64,000 bases of DNA from an uncultured Bacteroidales bacterium (GTDB lineage Bacteria; Bacteroidota; Bacteroidia; Bacteroidales; P3): the NCBI GenBank assembly GCA_900316235.1, contig ONCC01000002.1, forward strand, positions 29,178 to 93,177, read 5' to 3'. Each line of letters opens with the position of its first letter. Position 1 is the stretch's first letter. A program made the translations under genes and the position numbers. Shown piece after piece: positions 17,753 through 26,843 of this stretch. The notes beneath the pieces were generated by a model, which made no database searches, was not told where the DNA came from, and saw only the letters and a program-made list of their open reading frames with translations.

Positions 17753-18757
17753 ATGTTTGGGGGGACACAGTCAGTCGAGTTCTGCTTAATTACGGTGTAT
17801 GCCGTGTCTGCCTATATCGAACGTTGCATAAACTCTGTAATAAACCAAACGTACAGTCCCATTGAGTGCCTCCTTGTGGACGACGCCACGCCCGACGACA
17901 GCATCTCCAAATGCGAGCGGCTGATTGCCGACTATAAAGGCCCCATCCGTTTTGTGATTCTCCATCATGACCGGAACCGCGGGTTGTCGGCGTCGCGAAA
18001 CACCGGCATGGACGCGGCCACGGGTGACTACGTCTTCTATTTGGACAGTGACGACGAGTTAAAGCCGAATTGCATCGAGAAGATGGTACGGCCAATAAAG
18101 AGCAACCCCGCCATTGAGATGGTGCTCGGCAATCACGAGGTCTATGTCCAACTCAAGTCGGGAGCCACGACCAAGAAACGACAGACACATCTTCCCGAAG
18201 GAGACTATGACACCATGGAGAAAGTGTGGAATCTATACAAAAAGGGAGGGGGATTTGACGGGCACGCCTGGAACAAGTTGATCAAAAAGGATTTCCTGCG
18301 GCAGCACCGGCTCTATTTCAAGGAGGGGATAATGTGGGAGGACATGATCTGGAGTTTCATCACCGTACAACATCTCAGCCACCTGCACGTCATCCCGGAC
18401 ATCACCCTTGTGTACTATATCCGTCCCGAATCCATTATGACGGGGACCAGCGGAAAAGAGAGGTCGCACCATTTGGAAATCGTGTATGAGGAGATTGCCA
18501 AGCACTTCACCGAAGAGGACAAGGGCTGGGAGGCGAAGCGAAACCTGAGTGGATTCTGCAGCGTGCTGATTTACAGATATGACAGCCCCTTTGCCCAGCA
18601 TACGGCGCAAGTGTTTTTAGAGGCCTTGTCCGGCAGGTCCTACGCGCGTGAACGCCTCTATTTGAAAACGGTCATTTTCCTGTCGAAATTCTGGTTGGGA
18701 AGGAAGATTTTTGCCATCGCAAGGAGCACGCGCAAGGTGATAAAAGGGGAAAAGTGA
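17753..18757 (+). CDS. Glycosyltransferase family 2
   Basis: A 334-residue GT-A fold enzyme. LLVDDATPDDS (about 42-52), RGLSASRNTGMDAATGDYVFYLDSDDEL (about 78-105, with the metal-binding DSDD) and WEDMIW near 200 are typical. The N-terminal strand normally reads IIPVYN; here it is LITVYAV, so the usual Pro and Asn are replaced. The frame begins with ATG and a run of six G (17758-17764 region); no better upstream start is visible. It is 62 bp downstream of the previous glycosyltransferase and ends before a strong hairpin terminator. The tail is basic, suggesting membrane contact. Confidence 0.82.
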   Translation: MFGGTQSVEFCLITVYAVSAYIERCINSVINQTYSPIECLLVDDATPDDSISKCERLIADYKGPIRFVILHHDRNRGLSASRNTGMDAATGDYVFYLDSDDELKPNCIEKMVRPIKSNPAIEMVLGNHEVYVQLKSGATTKKRQTHLPEGDYDTMEKVWNLYKKGGGFDGHAWNKLIKKDFLRQHRLYFKEGIMWEDMIWSFITVQHLSHLHVIPDITLVYYIRPESIMTGTSGKERSHHLEIVYEEIAKHFTEEDKGWEAKRNLSGFCSVLIYRYDSPFAQHTAQVFLEALSGRSYARERLYLKTVIFLSKFWLGRKIFAIARSTRKVIKGEK

Positions 18758-18796
18758 GAACCACCCTACCCAAGCTGTTGGCAAGTATTTGGAAGG

Positions 18797-18836
18797 GATA
18801 TGGCATATGTTTTCCAAGAGGATGCCATATCTTTTT
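18797..18836 (+). terminator. Intrinsic terminator after the glycosyltransferase gene
   Basis: GATATGGCAT (18797-18806) pairs perfectly with ATGCCATATC (18822-18831) and is followed by TTTTT. It closes the plus-strand unit that starts at pgpH. Confidence 0.85.
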
Positions 18837-18973
18837 GTCTACCTCGACCTGAGAAACACTATGTACTGATTCTGACAAAAAAGATTATTAGAGGGCAGGG
18901 TAGGGAGGATGCTCCTTGCCAAAGTGAACGGATTTGCTTCGTTTCGGGGGCGGGTGTTAATGCAACGAGTTTT

Positions 18974-20102
18974 CTACAATACTTGCCTTAGCCAAAACGC
19001 AAACATTCGTTTTGAAACGCTTAGCCCAAATTGAGGTGCTTTTGTGTCGCACACAATCTTTCGGCAAACAATATCTGAGTTGATATACTCTTTCAATAAT
19101 CTATAAGAGCGTATAAGTCCTTCTTTTTTTATATTATGAATGAACCAAGAATAACTAAAAGAAATCATTGAAACGAACAATAATTCCTTAAGTAACTCAA
19201 TATTATTATCTTTCCACGAAATGCTATCTATAATAACAGACATCTCATGCATATGTTGGATAATATGCGGATAATCACTATACCAAGAAGAAAGGTGAGC
19301 ATTGTTGCCATGAACGATAAATCTGTAAAATACTTCCTGAAGATTGGAAATTTCTGAATCCGATTGAATATGAGACAACACACTTAAATTAAACAGGCTA
19401 TCTTCTGCGTAGCATTGTTTTGTATCTACAAAAGTGATATCATATTTGCGAAGATAATCTCGTTGATAAAGGTTTGGTGTAACATGACCTCTTCCAATAA
19501 ATTTTTCACCAATAAACCTCGTCATTATGGTAAAAAATGTCAATTGATATATTGGATAAAAGCAAAGATCATTATTGTGGAGAAATTTTGATATTTCATT
19601 GTTGAGAACGAGATTAACAATCTTACCTGAAAAAACGACCTTCTTTTGTGAGTGTTCTGTCGCTGCATACATTTTTTCATACATATCCAATTCTCGTGTA
19701 TCATCATGGTCGGAAAAACCAATATATTCTCCTTTTGCTGCACGCATTCCCACATTACGTGTTTCTCCAATATTGAGGTTGTGTTTGTTCCTGATAACTA
19801 CAATTCTGTCGTCCTTTGCAGCATATTCTTCCACTACCCTGTCTGAGCCATCCGTAGGGCAGTCAAGTACACAAACAATTTCAATATCGCGAAAAGTTTG
19901 GTTCAATAGTGTATCAAGACATGGTCGAAGATACTCTCCAGCGTTATACACTGGGACAACGATAGAGATTCTAGGAGTATGTGAAATATCACTCTCAACT
20001 TCGGAAAGCTGGAAATCTTGTTCAACAGACAGGTGGTCCGTGTTTAGATAGACACCTTCTGGTGATGATGGTGGGGGGGGGTGGTAAAGTGTTGATATTC
20101 AT
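18974..20102 (-). CDS. Glycosyltransferase family 2, apparently phase variable and out of frame (off) here
   Basis: A GT-A enzyme with RISIVVPVYNAGEYL, RNKHNLNIGETRNVGMRAAKG and FSDHDD (metal site). The protein frame is open from the poly-G tract to 18974, but it has no start codon before an internal GTG (19951), which would remove the first strand of the fold. An ATG at 20102, 4 bp after the stop of the preceding gene, is the expected start. A run of nine C in the coding strand (20073-20081) shifts that ATG out of frame, giving about 25 residues and a stop. With eight C it would read MNINTLPPPPPSSPEGVYLN and continue into the transferase (375 residues). A sequencing or assembly error in the tract is the main alternative. 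Confidence 0.75.
20073..20081. repeat. Homopolymer tract of nine G, probable phase-variation switch
   Basis: Nine consecutive G on the plus strand lie 21 bases inside the glycosyltransferase frame counted from the ATG at 20102. Loss of one base or gain of two restores the full frame. Confidence 0.75.
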
Positions 20103-20106
20103 ATGG

Positions 20107-21168
20107 TTATTTAACTAAATTATTTACAATGTCCTGCAATATTCTCCCGAGTCTTCCTCCAGCTCTCAGTACAGCGGACATCTCAGCAACATGCTTTCGA
20201 ATAATCTGAAGCTCTTCCTTCTCAAACTCTGAAATTCTTTTGTCAAGTTCCAACAAGGATGAAATGGTGATGCCCAACTTGTTCTTCTCTACAAATTCCG
20301 CCAAAGCGGATTCCTTGCTGATAATAACAGGAATGCCAGCGGCGATATATAGGGAAACTTTATGCGGGGCAATATATTTCAGATAATTACCGATTACCCC
20401 TTGTAGAGAATCTATGCCTTCACCGTCCCAAGCTAAACCCCATGCTTCTTGCAACATTGTAACATTTTCAGGGCTGAAGCGACCAATATAATGCATCCAT
20501 TCTGGATAATTGGCGGTATCTTTGGGATGCCCACCATAAAGATGTAATTGGATTCTTTCGAACGAAACATCTTGAAGCTTCTTTAAGAAGATACTTTTAT
20601 CCAGTGCCCCTGCAAAAGCGATGCTATTGGGATCCTCATGAAGCGGATTAGGTGTCTCATCTGTCAGATAGTCGAACAGCCAAAGATAGCGGCATGGGCG
20701 CTCCACTCCAAAAGATTTGAAAAGTTCCTGCATCTTGCCGTTATGGACAATCAGTTCAGAAGCCGTATTCAGAATTTTGATTTCTTTTTCATTGAATACC
20801 TCCGTTTCTCGGTAGTGAACAAGGTCGTGAACCAAGAGAACAAGGTGGCATTTTTTCCTTTTCAAGCAGCGGCAGAAAAACAACGTAAAGAACTCGCCGA
20901 AGGGAGCAAATGGATATTGGAACAAAACTAACGTCCCTCGTTTTATCGAAAGCAAAGAGGTGCAAAGGATGAAAAACTTCCGAAAATTATACATCAGTTT
21001 TGAAACAAAGCCCTGCTTTCCTTCTGCGGATTGTTCCGTGGTGGTTCTCGTGTTGATTAAAAACGGTGTGAAACCATTTTCTTGGGCAATGCGATTCACA
21101 TCTTCGCGTGCTTTGGAGCGGGCACTAAAATAATTCTTATATACGTAATCAACGACTATCTTTTCCAT
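20107..21168 (-). CDS. Galactofuranosyltransferase-like glycosyltransferase
   Basis: A 353-residue GT-B protein. HLVLLVHDLVHYRE, SELIVHNGKMQELFKSFGV, IAFAGALDKSIF, WGLAWDGEGIDS and HKVSLYIAAGIPVIISKESALAEFVEKN match the layout of beta-1,6-galactofuranosyltransferases such as WbbI of E. coli and their Gram-positive relatives. The donor would be UDP-galactofuranose, which fits the mutase-like gene directly upstream (2 bp apart). It is AT rich compared with the housekeeping genes. A different furanose or hexose donor cannot be excluded. Confidence 0.75.
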   Translation of the reverse strand: MEKIVVDYVYKNYFSARSKAREDVNRIAQENGFTPFLINTRTTTEQSAEGKQGFVSKLMYNFRKFFILCTSLLSIKRGTLVLFQYPFAPFGEFFTLFFCRCLKRKKCHLVLLVHDLVHYRETEVFNEKEIKILNTASELIVHNGKMQELFKSFGVERPCRYLWLFDYLTDETPNPLHEDPNSIAFAGALDKSIFLKKLQDVSFERIQLHLYGGHPKDTANYPEWMHYIGRFSPENVTMLQEAWGLAWDGEGIDSLQGVIGNYLKYIAPHKVSLYIAAGIPVIISKESALAEFVEKNKLGITISSLLELDKRISEFEKEELQIIRKHVAEMSAVLRAGGRLGRILQDIVNNLVK

Positions 21169-21170
21169 TA

Positions 21171-22409
21171 TTACCTATTTATTCGTTCGCTCAAGCTTCT
21201 TGCCTCCTTAATATTATCTTCTATGGAACAATATGTCCAACTACCATATCTTCCTATTGAGTAAGCATTATGCATTTTCAGTTTATCCTTCATCATCTGA
21301 CAATGACGGGTCGATTTTTCGTTGATATGTACATAGGCCGGATCCATCATTACACATTCAGAATCCACCAATTTCTCATCATGGATAATTCCAGCCACTC
21401 TCAAATCGGACAATGTCTTTTGGAAACTTGCCTCTAAATCAATTGTTGCATCTTTAGAGAACCCCAGTTCCACATACAACGACATCTTATCCATTCCTAA
21501 CACATTGTCGTAAAAACCAACTCTGTAGAAACAATATTTTTCTTCCGGAAAATATATCCAATGAATGTCTTTATTCTGGCCCTTCTTGTCAAATCCCAAG
21601 TTAAAAACCACAACTTTGTTCCAAGTGTAGATGTCTTCATCCACTGGAATGTTGCACAACGACAACAATGAGGGGAAAGAAATAGTTGAAATCAAGTTGT
21701 CATACTGATATTGTTCCCCTTTATTGTCGAAAACTGTTTTGGATTCGAGATCAACCTTGACCACTTTTGTGTTAGTGCGTATTGTGCAATTACTCAATTG
21801 CTTGCAAACAGCATTCACATACTCGACTGCACCGCCGTATGGATAATCGAACATGCTGTTGTATGACAAATCGTCTTTTTCCCTAAAATTACGAATAATA
21901 TCTTCCTTTTGAGCATAAGGGAAGAAACGCCCCATGGCGTCTTTATCTAGCAAGTCCAAGTCACAGGCATAAAGTTTCGAATTGTACGGAATGAGAAATT
22001 TATCTGCAATAGACTTGCCAAATTTGCAGTACAGCATCTCCTTAAAGGTGGAATATTCTGAATTTGGGGCTGTAAAAAGGTCGTATAGGCAATCGATAAA
22101 CTCCTCTTTCGTCAACTGATGGATGTTTTTTTGAAAAGGGAAATCCACTAAGATGTCTTTATATTTAATCTTCGTGTTTTTCATCACCCTTCTGATGGCA
22201 TTTGGCGGCAAATTCCGAGTAATAAGCGATTCAATCTCTTTATCGTTAAAATGAAAGAAATGACCGGAATAATCCCATACATATCCGTTTCGCTTAGTGG
22301 TTTTGCAATATCCACCTATCTCCGACGAAGCCTCCAAAATAAGGGTTTCATTCGGAGAAAAAAGAGAATAGGCCAAACCGGAGATACCAGCACCAATGAC
22401 AATATCCAT
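21171..22409 (-). CDS. FAD-dependent oxidoreductase, UDP-galactopyranose mutase-like
   Basis: A 412-residue flavoprotein starting with the dinucleotide-binding motif MDIVIGAGISGLAYS and continuing LEASSEIGGYCKT and VWDYSGHFFHF. The ATG at 22409 is preferred to a TTG six bases upstream because it places the Rossmann motif right at the N-terminus. It belongs to the amine oxidase/protoporphyrinogen oxidase-like group that includes eukaryotic-type UDP-galactopyranose mutases; the segment FGKSIADKFLIPYNSKLYACDLDLL is typical. With a galactofuranosyltransferase-like neighbour, ring contraction of UDP-galactose to UDP-galactofuranose is the best guess. A desaturase or other sugar oxidoreductase role remains possible. 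Confidence 0.7.
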   Translation of the reverse strand: MDIVIGAGISGLAYSLFSPNETLILEASSEIGGYCKTTKRNGYVWDYSGHFFHFNDKEIESLITRNLPPNAIRRVMKNTKIKYKDILVDFPFQKNIHQLTKEEFIDCLYDLFTAPNSEYSTFKEMLYCKFGKSIADKFLIPYNSKLYACDLDLLDKDAMGRFFPYAQKEDIIRNFREKDDLSYNSMFDYPYGGAVEYVNAVCKQLSNCTIRTNTKVVKVDLESKTVFDNKGEQYQYDNLISTISFPSLLSLCNIPVDEDIYTWNKVVVFNLGFDKKGQNKDIHWIYFPEEKYCFYRVGFYDNVLGMDKMSLYVELGFSKDATIDLEASFQKTLSDLRVAGIIHDEKLVDSECVMMDPAYVHINEKSTRHCQMMKDKLKMHNAYSIGRYGSWTYCSIEDNIKEARSLSERINR

Positions 22410-22421
22410 AAACAATTCTAT

Positions 22422-23252
22422 TTATTCAACATTAATAGCACCTTCTTTTCTGTCCATGAAAGCATAGATTACATGAGTCCTTCTATTTTCTGGAGCAGGG
22501 ATTTTCATATAATCCCCATATACGTTTCTAAGACAAATATCAGGGTTAAAGGGAGCCATGAACTTGTGTCCTTCAAACTCTATTTCTTGTAGTGGAAAAA
22601 CGTCATCTATTTTAGATAACATACCATAAGTATAACATTCTGGAGTAACACCAATCAGATAAGGCTTGCCTATGGAAAAAATTTTGATTAACAATTTATG
22701 GAAAACATAGGATATTGGATAAACGAAATAGCAGATGATATTTTTAAAATTCAATTTCGGATAATATTTAAAGAATCCATACGAAAATTTAATTCTAGAA
22801 AACAAATATTTCATGTTTTTTGGATTCATCTTAGGATAAGTTTTTGCCATAAAAACATCTATAAATACACCCTTATTGTACTCTTCTTTGAAGTTATCAA
22901 ACGAATGAATAAACAATGATTTTTTGTCCCGAACTTTCACCATTCCATTTCCCATATTTGATTTAGGATCTGTTTTTTCATTTTGTAAGAATAAATCATC
23001 AGGTAATTGCTCTATACAAACACGTTGAAATTTATCAAAATCCTTCTCATGTACATAAATATCAAGGTCGTCATCCCAGGGGATAAAACCCTTGTGTCTT
23101 ACAGCGCCTAATAAAGTCCCAAAATCAATCCAGTAGCAAATGTCATTTTTTCTACACAGTTCATCTACAGCGAGCAAGATAGTCAACATTCTTTGCTGAA
23201 CTTTTCTTAAAGGGGAGCCTTCCTTATTATATTTTGAAAAATCTTCTTCCAT
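22422..23252 (-). CDS. LicD family transferase
   Basis: A 276-residue member of the LicD (phosphocholine transferase) family, part of the nucleotidyltransferase superfamily. The metal site GFIPWDDDLDIYV near 74-86 and DFGTLLGAVRHKGF just before it are intact; MEEDFSKYN is the N-terminus. Classical LicD moves phosphocholine from CDP-choline to a glycan. No choline genes are present, but the upstream genes make a small phosphonate and carry a cytidylyltransferase domain, so transfer of a phosphonate from its CMP derivative is a plausible role. That is inference from gene order. It has the most AT-rich composition in the operon. Confidence 0.85.
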   Translation of the reverse strand: MEEDFSKYNKEGSPLRKVQQRMLTILLAVDELCRKNDICYWIDFGTLLGAVRHKGFIPWDDDLDIYVHEKDFDKFQRVCIEQLPDDLFLQNEKTDPKSNMGNGMVKVRDKKSLFIHSFDNFKEEYNKGVFIDVFMAKTYPKMNPKNMKYLFSRIKFSYGFFKYYPKLNFKNIICYFVYPISYVFHKLLIKIFSIGKPYLIGVTPECYTYGMLSKIDDVFPLQEIEFEGHKFMAPFNPDICLRNVYGDYMKIPAPENRRTHVIYAFMDRKEGAINVE

Positions 23253-23258
23253 AATTAA

Positions 23259-24344
23259 TTACTTTAAGATGCGGTCATATATTGCATGTATCGTTTCTCC
23301 ATCCAGCTTCACAGGATTATTCTTCAGTCGTTCTGGGTTAACAGACCAAGTCAAAATTTCTAACTCTTCCTCGCGATTCTTGCTCTGCGGTTGCGGCATA
23401 TCCAACGAAAACATGATGGCGCGGAACATCATCAAGCCTTTGTAGGCGCTGTCACATTGCATAATCTGTCCCAACCATTCGAAGATAAACTCCAGATGGT
23501 CTTTGCCTCGCGGGTCAATACATTTCTCCGGATGCTCCATCATGTACATCCACACTTCCGGCAGACAAAGCGCAACAGCATGACCGTGGGGCAAACCATA
23601 CATGGAGGTAAGTTTGTAGCTCATGGCATGGGGTGCCGTGGTTTGCGAGATATTGATAGCCCGTCCACCGTAGTTAGCAGCCATCATAATGTATTGAGCA
23701 TCCTCCTCGCTATTATCCTCTATGTACCCATGCCAATGGTCCATTATCATCTGCAAACCAATCTTGGCATAGAGCTGACTCTCATCGGTGGAGTTAACAC
23801 TCCAGAGAGACTCAATGCACTGGCACATGGCGTCCAGCATGGTACATTTCTTCTGGTAGAGCGGCAAAGACTTCAGTAAAGAGGGTTCCAATACAGCATA
23901 AGTGGGGATGATACTTTCATGTGTAACACTTTGCTTCTTGCCCTCAAAGTAAATGACAGCGTAGCGAGTGCTCTCGCTGCCGGTACCCGCGGTAGTAGGC
24001 ACCGCAATCAAGGGTATCCCACTATCCTTATATTCCTGCTGCAGATAGTTCTCTTGTGGATCCATCTTGCAATAGAGCTTGATGCACTTAGCCACATCTA
24101 TGGTAGAGCCGCCACCTACAGCCACGATGGCATCACATTGGTGCTCATTGAACAATTCCACACCTTTGCGCACCTGCTCATACAGGGGATTGGGGGTAAA
24201 CTCGCTGAACATCAGCTCCGGATGGAAACAATCCTTTATTGGCAAGAAAGGGAACGATGTATCGCATACAAGCATATAACGCTTGCTGCCAACCTCCGAC
24301 AATGCCTTCTCTATATTCTCATATCCCTTAAGTATCTGCTGCAT
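23259..24344 (-). CDS. Iron-containing alcohol dehydrogenase, probable phosphonoacetaldehyde reductase
   Basis: A 361-residue group III (iron-dependent) alcohol dehydrogenase. VAVGGGSTIDVAKCIK is the nucleotide-binding loop; VPTTAGTGSEST, LDAMCQCIESLWS and GLPHGHAVALCLPEVW carry the usual Asp and His metal ligands. I chose the ATG at 24344 over the GTG one codon earlier. It lies between phosphonopyruvate decarboxylase and licD. In such clusters this enzyme reduces phosphonoacetaldehyde to 2-hydroxyethylphosphonate. No aminoethylphosphonate transaminase is visible, so the alcohol rather than the amine is the expected product. Confidence 0.82.
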   Translation of the reverse strand: MQQILKGYENIEKALSEVGSKRYMLVCDTSFPFLPIKDCFHPELMFSEFTPNPLYEQVRKGVELFNEHQCDAIVAVGGGSTIDVAKCIKLYCKMDPQENYLQQEYKDSGIPLIAVPTTAGTGSESTRYAVIYFEGKKQSVTHESIIPTYAVLEPSLLKSLPLYQKKCTMLDAMCQCIESLWSVNSTDESQLYAKIGLQMIMDHWHGYIEDNSEEDAQYIMMAANYGGRAINISQTTAPHAMSYKLTSMYGLPHGHAVALCLPEVWMYMMEHPEKCIDPRGKDHLEFIFEWLGQIMQCDSAYKGLMMFRAIMFSLDMPQPQSKNREEELEILTWSVNPERLKNNPVKLDGETIHAIYDRILK

Positions 24345-24349
24345 CACAA

Positions 24350-25474
24350 TTACTTTTTAAGGAAATCCATCAAAGCCTCTTTATTTTGTATCGGAGTGGT
24401 GGTCGGCCGTCCAAGGTCTTTACGGTTACCTTTTTTCACCCTGACCTCAATCAATTGCAAGCCCTCGATGAGTACATTATCCAGTGCCTGTTTCAACTGT
24501 TCCGGAGTCCATACACAGACCGCATCATCATAATGCATAGCATGGGCAATCTCAACGAGGTCAATCTCATGTCCCACCGTCGGCTGTCCGCCTACGCTGT
24601 CATGTGCACCGTTATTGAAGATGACATGGACATAGTTGTTTGGATGTTTGCTGCCGACGATAGCCATATTGCCCATGTGCATGATGCTGGCCCCATCGCC
24701 ATCGAAGCAATAGACTTTTCGTTCTGGATGCTGAAGTGCTATTCCCAGCGCTATCTGCGAGGCATGACCCATTGAGCCAACGGTGAGAAAATCTCTTTCA
24801 TGTCCCTGTCCCATGGCTGTGCGATACTCAAAGAGTTCACGGCTAATCATGCCGGTGGTGCTCACGATGACAGCATTGTTGGGAATGCTGGCCGCCACCG
24901 TTTGGACGGCCTCCTCCCTACTCATCTCATATTCGTTCTTGACAACATTCTGCAACGAATAGTTATCGAAAGTATCCTTTTCGACCACCAAGGCATAGGC
25001 ATCGCCAGTCTCGCGGATGCTGCGCATAGCCTTTTCTATCTGTACGGAAGCCTTATCCTCCTCTTTCGAAAGTACCTCATAGTTGATACCCATTACGTTG
25101 AGCAAACCTGTGGTCACCTTCCCTTGCTTCACATGCTGGGGTTCGTCGTGCACACCAGGACGTCCACGCCAGCCAATAAGCAACAATAGCGGGATATGAT
25201 ACACCTCGCGGTCGGTCAACGAGGCCAGCGGATTCACGGCGTTACCCTCACCGCTATTCTGCATATACACACAACCCACATTACCTGTGGCCAGATGGTA
25301 TCCTGCTGCAAGAGCCACGGCTCCGCCTTCATTTGCAGCAATGATATTGTGTTTCGAGTCAAAATGGTCCGTAATATAGGCACAGACATTCTTCAACAGC
25401 GAGTCGGGAACGCCCGCATAGAATTCGATGCCTTCACGCTGAAGTTTTTCTATAAAAAACTGAGGTGTAATCAT
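24350..25474 (-). CDS. aepY: Phosphonopyruvate decarboxylase
   Basis: A 374-residue thiamine diphosphate enzyme. The N-terminal part has [17 protein letters not shown] and [19 protein letters not shown] (catalytic Glu); the C-terminal part has [15 protein letters not shown] and [13 protein letters not shown], the metal-TPP binding motif, then [14 protein letters not shown]. This is the single-chain Ppd type, not acetolactate synthase. It decarboxylates phosphonopyruvate to phosphonoacetaldehyde, pulling forward the unfavourable PEP mutase step. It overlaps aepX by 4 bp (ATGA) and is followed 5 bp later by the reductase, so the three are one translation-coupled unit. Confidence 0.93.
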   Translation of the reverse strand: MITPQFFIEKLQREGIEFYAGVPDSLLKNVCAYITDHFDSKHNIIAANEGGAVALAAGYHLATGNVGCVYMQNSGEGNAVNPLASLTDREVYHIPLLLLIGWRGRPGVHDEPQHVKQGKVTTGLLNVMGINYEVLSKEEDKASVQIEKAMRSIRETGDAYALVVEKDTFDNYSLQNVVKNEYEMSREEAVQTVAASIPNNAVIVSTTGMISRELFEYRTAMGQGHERDFLTVGSMGHASQIALGIALQHPERKVYCFDGDGASIMHMGNMAIVGSKHPNNYVHVIFNNGAHDSVGGQPTVGHEIDLVEIAHAMHYDDAVCVWTPEQLKQALDNVLIEGLQLIEVRVKKGNRKDLGRPTTTPIQNKEALMDFLKK

Positions 25475-26781
25475 TTCTTGGTTCCGGGTATGAGTGTAAG
25501 AATCTCTTTAATGGGCATGCAGTAGTCGTTGCTGGCCTCCAAACTGCGCTGGTGCATCAGGATGCTCTTGGCGCAGTTCACCATGGCCGGATAGGCAGCA
25601 CGGAGCATATGATTGGCATAAATAACCACATTAATTCCCCACTCTGCCAACTCTTCCTCAGTAAACTGGTTATAGGTAGTGGGTACCGCCACGATGGGAG
25701 TTTCAACATCCTTCTCGCGGAAACGTTGGCAAAACTCCTTGATATCCATGCCGTCTTTGTTCTTGCTGTGTATCATGATGCCATCGGCACCGGCAGCCAC
25801 ATAGGCGAACGCACGCTCCAACGCATCCTCCACCGGTTTGCCAGCAATAAGACTCTCGATGCGGGCTATCACCATGAAGTCATCGGTAATCTGAGCATTC
25901 TTTCCTGCCTTAATCTTCGAACAAAAACCTTCGATGGTATCCTGTGTCTGAACGGCATCGGTACCAAACAATGAATTCTGTTTCAGGCCCACCTTGTCTT
26001 CAATAATAACGGCCGAGATACCCAAGCGTTCGAGGGTACGGACAGTAAAAACGAAATGCTCCACCTTGCCACCTGTGTCACCATCGAAGATAACGGGCTT
26101 GGTAGTCACCTCCAAAGCATCATTAAGGTCATGCAGACGGGTAGTGATGTCTACAGCCTCGATATCGGGCTTGCCTTTGCTGGTACTATCGGTGAGAGAA
26201 GAGGCCCACATACCATCAAACTCCTCTTTCTTACCATTAACTTCAACACTTGTATTTTCAATAATAAGACCCGTCAAGCCGCTGTGGCTTTCCAAAACGC
26301 GGACTATCTTCTTGGCTCCGATTAGGCGGCGGAGTCGTTTCATTCGAATTTCTGGAGTGGTACCAATCTCCTTCAATCGCTGATTCATGGCGGTGCTACT
26401 GATACCCTGTGTATATGGGATATCTATCACCTTACCACCCCATTCAGCCATAGCATCAATAATACGCTGACGCGTTTTCTGCTGCACTCCTTCTTTCCAA
26501 TCATCACCATGTACTACATAGTCAGGCTTTAACTCTCGAAGGTTTGGCACATAGTCCAATGTCGTTTGTGGAACCACACGGTCCACCCCCTTAATATTGC
26601 CTACAATTTCCGCACGCTGCTCGTAAGTGAGGTAGGGCAAACGTTTATAGCTGGCAATAGCCGCATCTGTCAGCACTCCCACCGTGACGCTGCCAAGTTT
26701 GACAGCTTCATGTATGATATTCAGATGACCCGGATGAATCATATCGGCACTCATGCCGACATATACTGTTTTCTTGTCCAT
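25471..26781 (-). CDS. aepX: Fused cytidylyltransferase-PEP mutase
   Basis: A 436-residue two-domain protein. Residues 1-135 form a cytidylyltransferase of the TagD/CCT type, with the CTP-binding HPGH at 16-19 and VVHGDDW near 89-95. Residues 145-436 are phosphoenolpyruvate mutase: DGDTGG at 233-238 and the signature [10 protein letters not shown] at 261-270, which separates mutases from lyases. The mutase makes phosphonopyruvate, the entry into all common phosphonates. The fused domain suggests that the final phosphonate is activated as a CMP derivative for transfer to a glycan. It heads the minus-strand operon; no clear promoter is seen in front of it, so it may be read from further upstream. 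Confidence 0.93.
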   Translation of the reverse strand: MDKKTVYVGMSADMIHPGHLNIIHEAVKLGSVTVGVLTDAAIASYKRLPYLTYEQRAEIVGNIKGVDRVVPQTTLDYVPNLRELKPDYVVHGDDWKEGVQQKTRQRIIDAMAEWGGKVIDIPYTQGISSTAMNQRLKEIGTTPEIRMKRLRRLIGAKKIVRVLESHSGLTGLIIENTSVEVNGKKEEFDGMWASSLTDSTSKGKPDIEAVDITTRLHDLNDALEVTTKPVIFDGDTGGKVEHFVFTVRTLERLGISAVIIEDKVGLKQNSLFGTDAVQTQDTIEGFCSKIKAGKNAQITDDFMVIARIESLIAGKPVEDALERAFAYVAAGADGIMIHSKNKDGMDIKEFCQRFREKDVETPIVAVPTTYNQFTEEELAEWGINVVIYANHMLRAAYPAMVNCAKSILMHQRSLEASNDYCMPIKEILTLIPGTKK

Positions 26782-26803
26782 ATTATTGTTTTATAACTTT
26801 TTC

Positions 26804-26843
26804 ACTATCCATTTATCAATATTTGTTCCAGGGCGGCGAGGTC
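26804..26843. repeat. 40-bp direct repeat, copy of the ispD 3' end (left)
   Basis: It matches 28029-28068 with one mismatch (G at 26831, C at 28056). On the minus strand it encodes the last residues of IspD (DLAALEQILING and stop). Together the copies bracket the fic gene. Confidence 0.9.

Noticed and set aside
19949..19951. Internal GTG as the real start of the glycosyltransferase at 18974
   Set aside because: It would begin in the middle of the PVYN motif and remove the first beta strand, while an ATG directly behind the upstream stop fits once the poly-G tract is one base shorter.
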